Shown: positions 15,823 through 24,514, counted from the first letter of the stretch. The stretch: DNA of 38,102 nucleotides from an uncultured Clostridia bacterium (GCA_947625695.1 CANQPO010000014.1:1-38102); one strand, 5' to 3'. Translations and numbers: made by a program. Notes: a model not told the origin generated them from the letters alone.

Positions 15823-18300
15823 TTACTCTTTGGGGTCGTCGGTTTCGAGAGGTTCTGTTTTCTCGGACTTTGCCGCCTTCTTGGCCTTTCTGCCGCGGAG
15901 GGTGCTCACGTCCACTTCCTCGATGCTCTTCTCGGAAGGCTTCACCACAAACAGCACGATGATGACGATGAGAAGGACCGCCGAAACGGAGAACAGCACG
16001 ATGGCCGTGACGTTGCTCTCCAGCCACTCGGTGTTGTTGGGACGGGGGTCGAGCGGGTTTTGCGCCTCAATGACCTGATAAGCCGTCACCTTGGACCCGG
16101 GCAGACGGTTCTCCTCCGTCACGTCGAGCTGCACAACATAGATGGTGCGCTCCTGCGGCACAAAGCTCAGCGAATTATCGGGATCCCAATGGTACTTGTT
16201 GTCCGTGCTGTCCCAAAGGACGTCGTCCTCGGTGATGCTGCTGTTGTACTTCTTGATCTCCACCAAGCAGTTGCTGTATTCGTTGACATAGGTCTTGACG
16301 TTCTCCACAAAGTCGGAGTAGGCGGGCATTTGCTGGTTCTCCTTCTCCTTGGTGGCGTCGTAGCGGTAGAGCTTGTAGCTCGTCTTGTAGCCGTCGAGGG
16401 CGACGATGTCGAAGGAGCTGATGGAGTAGCTGCTTGCGCAGTAGCCGAGGCTCTGCGTGCCGGGGTTCTTGATGGTTGCGCCCGTGTAGCTTGCCTCGAG
16501 CGAGAAGGTGGGGATCTCTTCGATGTCCCAGATGTTATCCGAACTCACCGTAACGTATTCGCCGTCCACGTAGTACTTCATGGCGTTTCCGGCGGCGTCG
16601 GAGGCGAGGACCTTGAACACATACTTGCCCTCTTCGTCGATCTCGAAGCGGAGGGCATTGTAGCGGAGGGAAGTTGCAGACGACGCGCTCGCGGTCGTTT
16701 CGAGGCTCTGCTTTTTGTAGTAGATGCTGAAGCGAAGGTTGCGGTAGTCGGCATTCTTGCTTGCGATGAGTCCGCGGAGGGAGGGAAGATAGAAGTAAGC
16801 CCCGTCGCCCGCGCTCAGTTTGCACTTTTTGACGGACGCGCCGTCCTTTTCCACCGTCTCATACACGACCTCGTCGATCGCCGCCTGATACTTTTCGGCG
16901 AGTTCCTTCGCAAGTGCGGCGTCGCCGCCCTTGTTGTTGAGTTCGTCGTGGTTGGGCGTTACGCCCACATAGTAGGGGCCGCTCTTTTCGCCGCTCTGCA
17001 CGTCGCCCACGTCGCCGCGGTTGACGAGAATGTAGGTGAATTCCTCTGTGCCGTCGGAAAGGGACTTGGTCTGCCCTTCCGCCGCATACCACCAAAGATA
17101 TACCCGCTTCGCCTCTTTCTCCTCATCGCCAAGGCCCGAGAGATTGGTGCCGTCGTCGAGTTCGAAGTAGATGGAGACGTACTGCTCCTCAGACTGCGTG
17201 TCGCTCGTGGGCATGAACACGGTGGAGGTGGAGAGAGTGGAGTAGTCGTCCTTGGTGGGCTTGGGATAGTTGCCCTCGTCGTCGGCGGCGTTGACCATCG
17301 CATACCGCCGCGTGATGGTGACGGAGCTGTCGCACACGTCGATGGCTTCGTAGGTAAGCGACCACTTTCTGCCGAGGGTGTAGGCGTAGATCTCCTCGTT
17401 GATGACGAGCACGGGATCTGCGGTGTCGTCGATACGGGAATTTTCGTTGAGCTTGAAGCTCTGCCCGTTGAGGTCCTTCATGACGAGCTTCTGCTCGCTC
17501 TTCCCCTCTTTGAGTTCGTCCGCACGGAACGCGATGGGGTCGCGGGGGGTGGAGGAAGCAGAGGAGAGATATTCCATATAGTAGCCGCCCACGTTGGTGA
17601 ACGTGCCGACTTCGGTGCCGTTTACGAGCACATGAAAGCTGCCGACTTCCGCCTCTTCGAAGGAAACGGTGATATCCGCGCCCGCCGCAATGTCGAGCGC
17701 AACTTTTTCCGCATCTTCAAACCACGCGTCGTCCTCTTCCTCTGTGTCCTCGTCGGGCTGGGCGTAAGAATCGCGCACGGCGGCGGAGAGCTTGTCCTCT
17801 TCATAGAAGAACACGAGGCTGTTGACTGCCGTCCCCTCTTTGCTGATGTTTTCCTCCGCGCTCTCGAACTCGAGGGTGAAGCGGGAGAAATCGAAGCTCG
17901 GGAAGGCAAAGGTCATGGAGAAGTAGTTTGTCTCATAGGCTGCTGCGGGCTGAGCGCCCTCTTCGCCTCCCGACTCTTCCGCCTGCTCGGCGGGCTCGTC
18001 CTCTTCAGGGGTCTCTTCCGCTTCTACGGGAGAGAGCCACTTCAGGGCGAGGTCGCGGCGGAAATAGACGCTGCCGTCCTCTTCGCTGAAGGTGAATTCC
18101 ACAAACCTTTCCGCGTCCCCTTCTTCTCCGGAAACGCCCACGCTTCCGCCCGTTCCGGCGGAAAAGATCTCACTCGGGCGGTAGTCCGCCGCCAAAGCGC
18201 CCTTCTTTGTGAAGAGGGAACCGAATGCAAAGCTCATAGCAAGAGCGAGCGCCGCGAGCAGCGCGAAAATTGTCGTTAAGCGGATCTTTGTCTTATTCAT
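15823..18300 (-). CDS. Large membrane-anchored surface protein, function unknown
   Basis: 825 residues. A Sec signal peptide (about 1-37: KTKIRL, then a long hydrophobic run, cleavage near ALA-AD), a long extracellular part, one membrane helix (about 768-790, AIVLFSVSAVLLIVIIVLFVV) and a Lys-rich cytoplasmic tail. The ectodomain has an acidic Glu-rich low-complexity segment (about 83-115) and beta-rich Ig-like stretches; YVFKVLASDAAGNAMKYY near 590 recalls cadherin-like/Ig-like repeats that end in DAAGN. No catalytic motif, no sortase signal. The chosen ATG has GGAG 8 nt upstream and a good promoter; earlier in-frame codons overlap that promoter. Possibly an adhesin or envelope organiser, but I do not recognise the family. 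Confidence 0.85.
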   Translation of the reverse strand: MNKTKIRLTTIFALLAALALAMSFAFGSLFTKKGALAADYRPSEIFSAGTGGSVGVSGEEGDAERFVEFTFSEEDGSVYFRRDLALKWLSPVEAEETPEEDEPAEQAEESGGEEGAQPAAAYETNYFSMTFAFPSFDFSRFTLEFESAEENISKEGTAVNSLVFFYEEDKLSAAVRDSYAQPDEDTEEEDDAWFEDAEKVALDIAAGADITVSFEEAEVGSFHVLVNGTEVGTFTNVGGYYMEYLSSASSTPRDPIAFRADELKEGKSEQKLVMKDLNGQSFKLNENSRIDDTADPVLVINEEIYAYTLGRKWSLTYEAIDVCDSSVTITRRYAMVNAADDEGNYPKPTKDDYSTLSTSTVFMPTSDTQSEEQYVSIYFELDDGTNLSGLGDEEKEAKRVYLWWYAAEGQTKSLSDGTEEFTYILVNRGDVGDVQSGEKSGPYYVGVTPNHDELNNKGGDAALAKELAEKYQAAIDEVVYETVEKDGASVKKCKLSAGDGAYFYLPSLRGLIASKNADYRNLRFSIYYKKQSLETTASASSATSLRYNALRFEIDEEGKYVFKVLASDAAGNAMKYYVDGEYVTVSSDNIWDIEEIPTFSLEASYTGATIKNPGTQSLGYCASSYSISSFDIVALDGYKTSYKLYRYDATKEKENQQMPAYSDFVENVKTYVNEYSNCLVEIKKYNSSITEDDVLWDSTDNKYHWDPDNSLSFVPQERTIYVVQLDVTEENRLPGSKVTAYQVIEAQNPLDPRPNNTEWLESNVTAIVLFSVSAVLLIVIIVLFVVKPSEKSIEEVDVSTLRGRKAKKAAKSEKTEPLETDDPKE

Positions 18301-18343
18301 GTATGTTGCTCCATAACGGGCATTTTGCCCGACTATCTGTTTT

Positions 18344-18372
18344 ATTTTACTAAAATTTTCAAGGCAAGTCAA
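18344..18372 (-). promoter_or_regulatory. Sigma-A promoter of the surface-protein gene
   Basis: TTGACT (18367-18372), 17-nt spacer, TAAAAT (18344-18349) on the minus strand. The 5' leader of about 35 nt contains a CGGGCA-AAA-TGCCCG hairpin (18318-18332). Confidence 0.75.
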
Positions 18373-18420
18373 GCGGTATTTCGCCCTCTTTGAAAGAAAT
18401 CGAAAATTTTCACCCATTTC

Positions 18421-19143
18421 TCAAGGTTTGAGGGCGGAAGAGAGGTCGAATTTTTTCCACGGCGTTTCCGTTTTGGGGGGCTCGCAGAGAAAGAGCAGCC
18501 GCTCTTTTGTGACGGGATGGGTGAAGCCCAAAGAGTACGCCCAGAGCGCAAGTTTGCCTTTTACCGCCTTCTCCCCGCCGTAGCGCATGTCGCCGTACAC
18601 GGGGTGGGAGATGCCCGCCATCTGCACTCTTATTTGGTGGCTCCTGCCCGTATGCAGCTTGATCTGCACGAGGGCGAGTTCCCCCGCTTCTTCGAGGACG
18701 CGGTAGTCGAGGGAGGCGAACTTCGCCCCGTCCGTCGCCTGCGGCGTCAAATACACCATGTTGTTGACGGTGTTCTTTTTGAGATAGCCGGTAAGAGTGC
18801 CGCTCTCCTCGTGAGGGGCGCCGATGAGGACGGCGAGGTACTTCTTTTCAAAGTCCCCCGTCTTCATCTGCGCGGAGAGCCTGCCCGCCGCCTTGCTCGT
18901 CTTGGCGAACACCATCACGCCGCCCGTGGGACGGTCGAGACGGTGCACGAGCCCCACATACACGTTCCCGAGCTTCCCTGCGCTCGTCTTGATGTACGCT
19001 TTTACGCGGTCGAGCATGTTGTCGTCCCCGCTCTCGTCGGGACAGGAGGCGACGTTCTGCGGCTTTAACACGACGATGATATGGTTGTCCTCATAGAGCA
19101 GGGTGAGCTCTTCCCCTTCCGCCGTTTTGATTTCGTCACTCAT
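18421..19143 (-). CDS. RluA-family pseudouridine synthase, S4-less
   Basis: 240 residues, catalytic domain only. Seen: LYEDNHIIVVLKPQNVASCPD, GLVHRLDRPTGGVMVFAKTSKAA (catalytic Asp in HRLDR, near residue 69), KKYLAVLIG, KLHTGRSHQIRVQMAGISHPVYGDMRYGG, LWAYSLGFTHPVTKE. Unlike the paralogue at 12131 it lacks an S4 domain, as in RluA/RluC-like short forms such as YhcT/RluA. It overlaps the upstream methyltransferase gene by 8 nt (ATGAGTGA), pointing to a two-gene rRNA-modification operon. The exact target uridine is unknown. Confidence 0.93.
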   Translation of the reverse strand: MSDEIKTAEGEELTLLYEDNHIIVVLKPQNVASCPDESGDDNMLDRVKAYIKTSAGKLGNVYVGLVHRLDRPTGGVMVFAKTSKAAGRLSAQMKTGDFEKKYLAVLIGAPHEESGTLTGYLKKNTVNNMVYLTPQATDGAKFASLDYRVLEEAGELALVQIKLHTGRSHQIRVQMAGISHPVYGDMRYGGEKAVKGKLALWAYSLGFTHPVTKERLLFLCEPPKTETPWKKFDLSSALKP

Positions 19144-20005
19144 GGATGTACATTCCTCCCGCGCCGCAGGGAAGGGCGATCCCCTCCTCTGTGGGGAGCC
19201 CTACCTCGTAGGCTTCGTAGTTTCCTTTCCTTCCCCCGAGCGCGAGGGTGAGGATATTGCGAAGCACCGTGGGCTGCAGGCCCGTGGTGTAGCTGTTGAT
19301 GAGAAAGAAGAGCGGGTCGTCCGAAAGAAGTTCCCCGCAGAGCTTGACAAAGGGGAAAATTTCCTCCTCGATCTTCCACATTTCGCCGTTTGGACCCCTT
19401 CCGTAGGAGGGAGGGTCCATCACCACCGCGTCGTAGCGGTTGCCGCGGCGAAGTTCGCGCAGGACGAACTTTTTGCAGTCGTCCACGATGTAGCGGATGC
19501 CGCTGTTTAAGCCCGAGAGCCGCGCGTTTTCGCCCGCCCGCTCCACCATTCCCTTGGCGGCGTCCACGTGCACGACTTCCGCTCCCGCCTTGCACATGGC
19601 GACGGTCGCCCCGCCCGTGTAGGCAAAGAGGTTGAGAATTTTCGGCTTTTTCCCTTCTTTTATGCGGCTTGAAATGAGAGAGGCCGTGCGCTCCCAATTC
19701 ACCGCCTGTTCGGGGAAGAGCCCCGTGTGCTTGAACCCCATGGGCTTCACCTTGAAGGTGAGTTCGCCGTAGGAAATATTCCAGCTTTCGGGGAGGGGTT
19801 TTAAAAATTCCCATGCGCCTCCCCCCTTTTCGCTGCGGCGGTAGACGGCGGAAAGATTTGGGAAAGAAAAGAGGTCGCACTGCGCGGGCCAGATGACCTG
19901 CGGGTCGGGACGGAGGAGAAAGACGTCTTTCCAGCGTTCGAGCTTATAGCCGCCGCCCGTTTTCAGCACGGCAAAATCCTTCCATTTTTCCGCGAGTTTT
20001 ATCAT
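19136..20005 (-). CDS. Class I SAM-dependent rRNA methyltransferase (COG1092, RlmI/RlmK-like)
   Basis: 289 residues. Seen: SAM-binding ILNLFAYTGGATVAMCKAGAEVVHVDAA (about 123-150), catalytic/adenine region YDAVVMDPPSYGRGPNGEMWKIEEE (about 194-218), and FPEQAVNWE before them. It resembles the C-terminal half of RlmI/RlmK proteins and lacks the N-terminal PUA domain that RlmI carries, so the substrate may differ. First gene of an operon with the pseudouridine synthase. TTTACA-N17-TATAAT ends 7 nt before the ATG and there is no ribosome site, so the mRNA is probably leaderless. Confidence 0.88.
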   Translation of the reverse strand: MIKLAEKWKDFAVLKTGGGYKLERWKDVFLLRPDPQVIWPAQCDLFSFPNLSAVYRRSEKGGGAWEFLKPLPESWNISYGELTFKVKPMGFKHTGLFPEQAVNWERTASLISSRIKEGKKPKILNLFAYTGGATVAMCKAGAEVVHVDAAKGMVERAGENARLSGLNSGIRYIVDDCKKFVLRELRRGNRYDAVVMDPPSYGRGPNGEMWKIEEEIFPFVKLCGELLSDDPLFFLINSYTTGLQPTVLRNILTLALGGRKGNYEAYEVGLPTEEGIALPCGAGGMYIHE

Positions 20006-20012
20006 ACTATAT

Positions 20013-20041
20013 ATTATAGTAAAAGAAAAATCAAATGTAAA
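20013..20041 (-). promoter_or_regulatory. Sigma-A promoter of the methyltransferase operon (leaderless)
   Basis: TTTACA (20036-20041), 17-nt spacer, TATAAT (20013-20018) on the minus strand; seven bases then the ATG. Predicted start of transcription at the A of ATG or within 1-2 nt. Confidence 0.75.
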
Positions 20042-20069
20042 GTGATTTTAAGGGGTTTCATGGGAACAC

Positions 20070-20500
20070 TGTTTTTAATTGTCATTTCGAGCCGTAACTC
20101 CCAAGCGTCATTCCGCCCCGCCCGCACGTTCTATGTTGTCTAAGGGCGGCACGAGGAGCGTTAGCGACGAAGTAGCGCAGTCGAGGAATCTCTACCGCTT
20201 ATAATAAGGCGAGATTTCTCCACTCCGCTCTCGTTGCTCGCTTCGGTCGAAATGACAGATTAGAACTCTTGGCGCCCCTGTAGAGGAGCTGTCACAGCAG
20301 GTGACTGAGGGGTTCTCATAAAACCCTTTCGGCTCACTGCGTTCGCCACTTTCCCTTTCAGGGACAGCAAGAGTAGCGAAACACCATTCCCAATTACGTC
20401 ATTCCGAGCATAGTCGAGGAATGTCCTTGTTTATAAATGCGGACACCCTTCGACTACGCTCAGGGTGACGTATTCAGAACAGTGTTCGGGGCAGGGTGAC
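20070..20500. repeat. Intergenic repeat cluster between sigK and the methyltransferase operon
   Basis: A long P-repeat with nested module (about 20079-20255), an S-repeat (20265-20372) and a second P-repeat (20393-20475). No gene. Confidence 0.85.
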
Positions 20501-20504
20501 ATTC

Positions 20505-21203
20505 TCAATCCAAAAAGTCGTCGCGGTTGAGGCCTTGACGGAGCTTTTCCAGAGCCTTTTTCTCGAGCCGTGAGACGTAAGAGCGGGAAATTTTCATCTT
20601 CGCCGCCACCTCCCGCTGCGCCATGGGCGCCCCGCCCGTCAGGGCGTACCGCATGCACACGATCTCCGCCTCCCGCTCCGTTAAAAGCTCCTTCACCTTG
20701 CCCAAAAACTTCTCCTGCATGAGCGAACGCTCCACCCCGCCGAATACCTTGTCCTCCTTCTCGAACAGAAGGTCCATGAGGGTGAGCTCGTTGCCGTCCT
20801 TGTCCGTTCCCACGGGGTCGGAAAGAGACAGGTCGTTCCTGTGCTTCTTTCCCGCGCGGATGAGCATTAAAATTTCGTTTTCCACGCACCGCGCCGTGTA
20901 CGTTGCAAGCCGCGTGCCGTGCCCCGATTCGTAGGTGTTGATCGCCTTGATGAGCCCGATGGAGCCCACCGAGATCATGTCGTCCGTCTCCGCCGCCCCG
21001 CTGTACTTTTTGACGATGTGCGCCACCAGCCGCATGTTGTGGCGGATGAGCTTCTCCTTGGCGTTCGCGTCCCCCTCCCTTGCGAGCTTCAGACAGCGCG
21101 CCTCCTCCTCGGGAGAGAGGGGCTTGGGGTAGGAACTGCCGTCCGACACCGAGCCCGTGAAAAAAAACAGCCTGCATAGCATGGCGCAGATCATGGAGAA
21201 CAT
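20505..21203 (-). CDS. sigK: Sporulation sigma factor SigK (pro-sigma-K form)
   Basis: 232 residues; directs late mother-cell transcription (coat and spore maturation). A hydrophobic N-terminal pro-sequence (MFSMICAMLCRLFFFTG, about 1-20) precedes PKPLSPEEE, as in pro-sigma-K, which is released by the SpoIVFB protease. Region 2: LIRHNMRLVAHIVKKYS, DDMISVGSIGLIKAINTYE, GTRLATYTARCVENEILMLIR. Region 4: LTEREAEIVCMRYAL, REVAAKMKISRSYVSRLEKKALEKLR. The gene is uninterrupted, so no skin-type element. AAGAGGTG precedes the ATG by 6 nt; the longer upstream frame lacks a start signal and would bury the pro-sequence. Confidence 0.94.
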   Translation of the reverse strand: MFSMICAMLCRLFFFTGSVSDGSSYPKPLSPEEEARCLKLAREGDANAKEKLIRHNMRLVAHIVKKYSGAAETDDMISVGSIGLIKAINTYESGHGTRLATYTARCVENEILMLIRAGKKHRNDLSLSDPVGTDKDGNELTLMDLLFEKEDKVFGGVERSLMQEKFLGKVKELLTEREAEIVCMRYALTGGAPMAQREVAAKMKISRSYVSRLEKKALEKLRQGLNRDDFLD

Positions 21204-21219
21204 TTTATCACCTCTTCCC

Positions 21220-21227
21220 ATTATATG
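21220..21227 (-). promoter_or_regulatory. Possible -10 element of sigK
   Basis: CATATAAT on the minus strand, 16 nt before the sigK ATG. It fits both a sigma-A TATAAT and the CATAnnnT form used by sigma-E, which transcribes sigK in Bacillus. No clear partner -35 for either. Confidence 0.35.
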
Positions 21228-21253
21228 CGGGAGAGAATTTGTCCCATGAACCG

Positions 21254-21290
21254 AAAAGCGCCCGCCGCGCAAAAATTGCGCGGCGGGCGC
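21254..21290 (-). terminator. Strong hairpin after metQ
   Basis: GCGCCCGCCGCGCAA, AAA loop, TTGCGCGGCGGGCGC: a perfect 15-bp stem (21258-21290) followed on the minus strand by TTTTC. It lies 30 nt after the metQ stop and before the sigK promoter region. Confidence 0.7.
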
Positions 21291-21320
21291 CACGTTTACT
21301 GCTTATAAAAGCGTTTTGCC

Positions 21321-22163
21321 TTATACCGAGAACACGGGCAGCACCGCGCCGTCATACTTGGTATTGATGAAATCAATGACTTTCTGCGAGAGCAACGCGG
21401 AAAGAAGGGCTTTTGTTTTTTCGCTGTTCTCATTGCCTTCTTTCACTGCAACGATGTTGGCATACAGTTGCGCGGCGTCGCCGTCTGCTTTTTCAAGGGC
21501 AAGCGCATTTTTCACCTCTAACCCCGAAGCGAGCGCATAATTGCCGTTTACGACCGCAAGGTCGCCGTCGTCGGAATTTTTAAGTTGTGCGGGCACCTGT
21601 TCGGCGGCCACGGGCACGACATCGTTTCCGTTCTTGTCCACAATATCCTTATCGGTGAGCGAGTCGGCGGCGCTGACCCCCGCCTTTAAGGTGATGTAAC
21701 CCTCTTCTTGAAGCAAAAGAAGTGCGCGGGTGCAGTTGGTCCCGTCGTTCGGAACATAAATTGTTCTGCCTGTCCTGGTGGAGGCAAAGTCGTCCTTCGT
21801 CACGTTATTGCCATACACGCCGAAGGGCTCGTAGTGGACTTTTGCGACGGAGACAAGATGGGTGCCGCGCTCCTTATTGAAATTATCGAGATAGGGAGTA
21901 TGCTGGAAGTAGTTCGCGTCCAGTTCGCCATCCTCAAGGGCGGTGTTGGGCAGAACATAGTCGCCGTAAGTGACGATTTTAAGTTCCCAACCGTCCTCAG
22001 CGAGGGTGTCCTTCACGGCTTCGAGGATCTGGGCGTGCGGCGTGGAACTCGCGCCGACAGTGATAACTTTGTCTTTGTCGTTGGTCTGCCCGCACCCGAC
22101 GAGGGAGCAAGCGAGGATGCAGGATGCCGCAACCGCGGCAAGGGTAGTGAGTAACTTTTTCAT
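21321..22163 (-). CDS. metQ: D-methionine/methionine ABC transporter substrate-binding lipoprotein
   Basis: 280 residues. Lipoprotein signal with lipobox LVGC (Cys at about 24), then the NlpA/MetQ fold: ITVGASSTPHAQILEAVKDTL, YVLPNTALEDGELDANYFQHTPYL, GRTIYVPNDGTNCTRALLLLQEEG, and a C-terminal INTKYDGAVLPVF. Delivers methionine to MetI-MetN at the membrane. Strong AAGGAGAT ribosome site. It is separated from metI by about 480 bp of repeats, though the three genes run in the same direction in the usual N-I-Q order. A hairpin terminator follows. Confidence 0.95.
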   Translation of the reverse strand: MKKLLTTLAAVAASCILACSLVGCGQTNDKDKVITVGASSTPHAQILEAVKDTLAEDGWELKIVTYGDYVLPNTALEDGELDANYFQHTPYLDNFNKERGTHLVSVAKVHYEPFGVYGNNVTKDDFASTRTGRTIYVPNDGTNCTRALLLLQEEGYITLKAGVSAADSLTDKDIVDKNGNDVVPVAAEQVPAQLKNSDDGDLAVVNGNYALASGLEVKNALALEKADGDAAQLYANIVAVKEGNENSEKTKALLSALLSQKVIDFINTKYDGAVLPVFSV

Positions 22164-22199
22164 AACAATATCTCCTTAAAAATTTTTATTTTTTTGTTT

Positions 22200-22630
22200 T
22201 TTGGGGTTTCCTCTGGAGAGGCTTTTCTTGGCTGCCCCTTGAGGGGGAGCTGTCGAGGTGCCAGCCGAGACTGAGGGGGTGTTTCGTTTTGACGCGCAGA
22301 CACCCCTTCCGCCTCCTTCGTCGGCACCCACCCCTCAAGGGGTGGGCAAGGGAAAACCCTTGCAGTCCTTAATATTGTCATTTCGACCGAAGCCGCAGGC
22401 GGAGTGGAGAAATCTCGCCTTATTATAATGCGGTAGAGATGTCTCCACTTCGGTCGACATGACATTTGGGAACGTGCGGGCGGGGCGACATGACATTTGG
22501 GAATAGCGTTTTGTATTCCACTTGCTGTCCCTTTTAGGGAAAGTGGCACGCAGTGCCGAAAGGGTTTCAAAAAACCCCTCAGTCACCTGCGGTGACAGCT
22601 CCCCTACAAGGGGAGCCAAGGAGTTGTCCC
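22200..22630. repeat. Repeats inserted between metI and metQ
   Basis: A GCCCCTTGAGGGGGAGCTG unit with the ACACCCCTTCCGCC / CCTCAAGGGGTGGG arms (about 22225-22350), a P-repeat (22376-22466) with a repeated GTGCGGGCGGGGCGACATGAC tail, and an S-repeat (22520-22620). No gene. Confidence 0.85.
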
Positions 22631-22642
22631 CTCCGTATGCAT

Positions 22643-23350
22643 TTACTCCTCTTTTGCCTTCTTCTTGCGGCCCTTGACGCGGATGCGCTTGTCGGTGTGG
22701 GTGGCGAAGTACATTCCCCCCTCCTGTATGATTTGTACGATGATCACCGTAAAGAATACGCACATCCAGATCACGTCGTCTTTGAGATTGTTATATCCGT
22801 AAAAGATAGCGATCTGCCCTAATCCGCCGCCATTGATCGTGGAAGCCATTGCCGAATAACCGAGCACTGTCACCGTGGAGATGACCGCCCCCACGAGGAG
22901 GGAGGGCTTCGCCTCGGGCAGGTACACCTTCCAAATGATCTGCAAAGTGTTTGCCCCCATCGACTTTGCCGCCTCCACGACCCCTGCGTCCACCTCCTTT
23001 AAGGAAGATTCCACCATGCGCGCAATATAGGGTGCGGCGGCGATCACGAGCATGACCACCATTGCGGCAGGACCATGCGTTATTCCCACTACCACCTTTG
23101 CCACGGGCAAAAACGCTACCATGAGGATGATAAAGGGAATGCTGCGGAAGATGTTGACGATGATCCCGAGCAGTCTATTCAACCATATCACAGGCGTGAG
23201 CCCGTTCCTTCCGGTCGTGCAGAGTAAAATGCCGAGCGGTAAACCGATCACATAGGCGAATGCGGTGGAAAGCAACGTGAGATAGATCGTCTCCCAAATA
23301 CCAAGCCATATCGTATTGTCCCGAAAAAGAGAGATAAGTACTTCACTCAT
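22643..23350 (-). CDS. metI: Methionine ABC transporter permease
   Basis: 235 residues with about five membrane helices. The coupling-loop (EAA) motif AAKSMGANTLQIIWKVYLPEAKPSLLVGAVIS (about 139-170) and the MetI signature STINGGGLGQIAIFYGYNN are clear. Forms the transmembrane channel with MetN. Start chosen at MSEVLISL because GGAGG lies 8 nt upstream; this places it one base after the metN stop, and the longer frame overlaps metN. Repeats follow the stop. Confidence 0.95.
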   Translation of the reverse strand: MSEVLISLFRDNTIWLGIWETIYLTLLSTAFAYVIGLPLGILLCTTGRNGLTPVIWLNRLLGIIVNIFRSIPFIILMVAFLPVAKVVVGITHGPAAMVVMLVIAAAPYIARMVESSLKEVDAGVVEAAKSMGANTLQIIWKVYLPEAKPSLLVGAVISTVTVLGYSAMASTINGGGLGQIAIFYGYNNLKDDVIWMCVFFTVIIVQIIQEGGMYFATHTDKRIRVKGRKKKAKEE

Positions 23351-23351
23351 C

Positions 23352-24341
23352 TTAAATTTCCTCCTTGAATACAACATTGTGCGCCGTTAAATATTGCTTG
23401 GCGGCTTGTATCTGCCTTTCGTCTTGGGGAAGCTCTATCACCATGTGCCCGAAGGTCTTTCCGTCTATCCTGCGGGTGTCGGCAAAGAGGATGTTCGCGG
23501 GCACGCCGCACTCCATCGCGAGTCCCGAGATGACGGGGGCGTCGCTCGTCTCGCCGTGAAAGACGAGGCGGAGTTTGTTCGCGCCGCTCCCCGCAAGCGA
23601 GCGGATGAGGTTTGGAATGACGAGCTGTTTTGCGATCTCCGACTGTGGGAAGGAGAACACTTCCTCCACCCTGCCCGCCTCGGCGACGTGGCTCTGGTCG
23701 AGGACGGCGACGTCGGTGCAGATGCTCTCCACCACCCGCATTTCGTGGGTGATGACGACGATGGTGACCCCGAGCTCACGGTTGATTTTTTTAAGAAGCT
23801 GTAAAATGCTCTCGGTGGTGGTGGGGTCGAGCGCGCTTGTCGCCTCGTCGCAGAGGAGATATTTGGGGTCGGTGGCGAGGGCTCTTGCAATGGCGACCCG
23901 CTGCTTCTGCCCGCCCGAGAGCTGGGAGGGATAGGCGTCCGCCTTTTCGGAGAGCCCGACGAGGGAGAGAAGTTCCTCCACCCTCTTCTTTGCCTCCTCG
24001 CGGGGGACCTTGCCGAGCTCGAGGGGGAAGCGGACGTTCGCCGCCGCCGTGCGCTGTTCCAACAAATTGAAGTTTTGGAAGATCATGCCGATGGAGCGGC
24101 GGATCTCGCCGAGGCGTTTTTTGGAGACGGCGGTGATGTCCTCCCCGTCGATGAGCACCTGCCCGCGGGTGGGCTTTTCGAGGAGGTTGAGACAGCGCAC
24201 TAAGGTGCTCTTGCCCGCGCCCGACAGCCCGATGACGCCGAACACGGAGCCGTCGGGAATGACGAGGCTGATGTCCTCGAGCGCGACGGTCTCCCCCGCT
24301 TTTGAGGGATAAATTTTGGTCAGATTTTTGAGTTCTATCAT
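23352..24341 (-). CDS. metN: Methionine ABC transporter ATPase
   Basis: 329 residues. Walker A GLSGAGKST (about 38-46), Q-loop FQNFNLLEQRT, signature LSGGQKQRVAIARAL, Walker B YLLCDEATSALD, H-loop VITHEMR, then a C-terminal NIL/ACT-like domain (about 255-329, KLRLVFHGETSDAPVISGLA) that in Escherichia coli binds methionine and inhibits transport. First gene of metN-metI-metQ; start has GGAGA about 6 nt upstream. A Met-rich leader ORF, a possible antiterminator and a terminator lie 175-345 bp upstream. Confidence 0.96.
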   Translation of the reverse strand: MIELKNLTKIYPSKAGETVALEDISLVIPDGSVFGVIGLSGAGKSTLVRCLNLLEKPTRGQVLIDGEDITAVSKKRLGEIRRSIGMIFQNFNLLEQRTAAANVRFPLELGKVPREEAKKRVEELLSLVGLSEKADAYPSQLSGGQKQRVAIARALATDPKYLLCDEATSALDPTTTESILQLLKKINRELGVTIVVITHEMRVVESICTDVAVLDQSHVAEAGRVEEVFSFPQSEIAKQLVIPNLIRSLAGSGANKLRLVFHGETSDAPVISGLAMECGVPANILFADTRRIDGKTFGHMVIELPQDERQIQAAKQYLTAHNVVFKEEI

Positions 24342-24374
24342 ACATTCTCCTTTGGGAGTTTGTGGGGTTGGGTG

Positions 24375-24490
24375 GAACGAGACTTGCTGTCCCTTTTAGG
24401 GAAAGTACCCGCGAAGCGGGGGAAAGGGTTCTCTAAAACCCCTCAGTCACCTGCGGTGACAGCTCCCCTATAAGGGGCGCCAAGGTTGAA
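24375..24490. repeat. S-repeat between the met terminator and metN
   Basis: A full S-repeat: CTGTCCCTTTTAGGGAAAG, CCCGCGAAGCGGG, GTCACCTGCGGTGAC and CCCCTATAAGGGG stems in order. Any read-through transcript from the attenuator to metN must cross it. Confidence 0.85.
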
Positions 24491-24514
24491 GGGGGCAGGT
24501 CCTCCCCAAGGCAC

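Noticed and set aside
16060-18279. A 739-codon plus-strand frame opposite the surface-protein gene
   Set aside because: Antisense shadow of the surface protein, whose signal peptide, promoter and ribosome site are all clear.
20505-21203. Sigma factor as sigma-E/F/G rather than sigma-K
   Set aside because: The hydrophobic pro-sequence followed by PKPLSPEEE and the length fit pro-sigma-K best.
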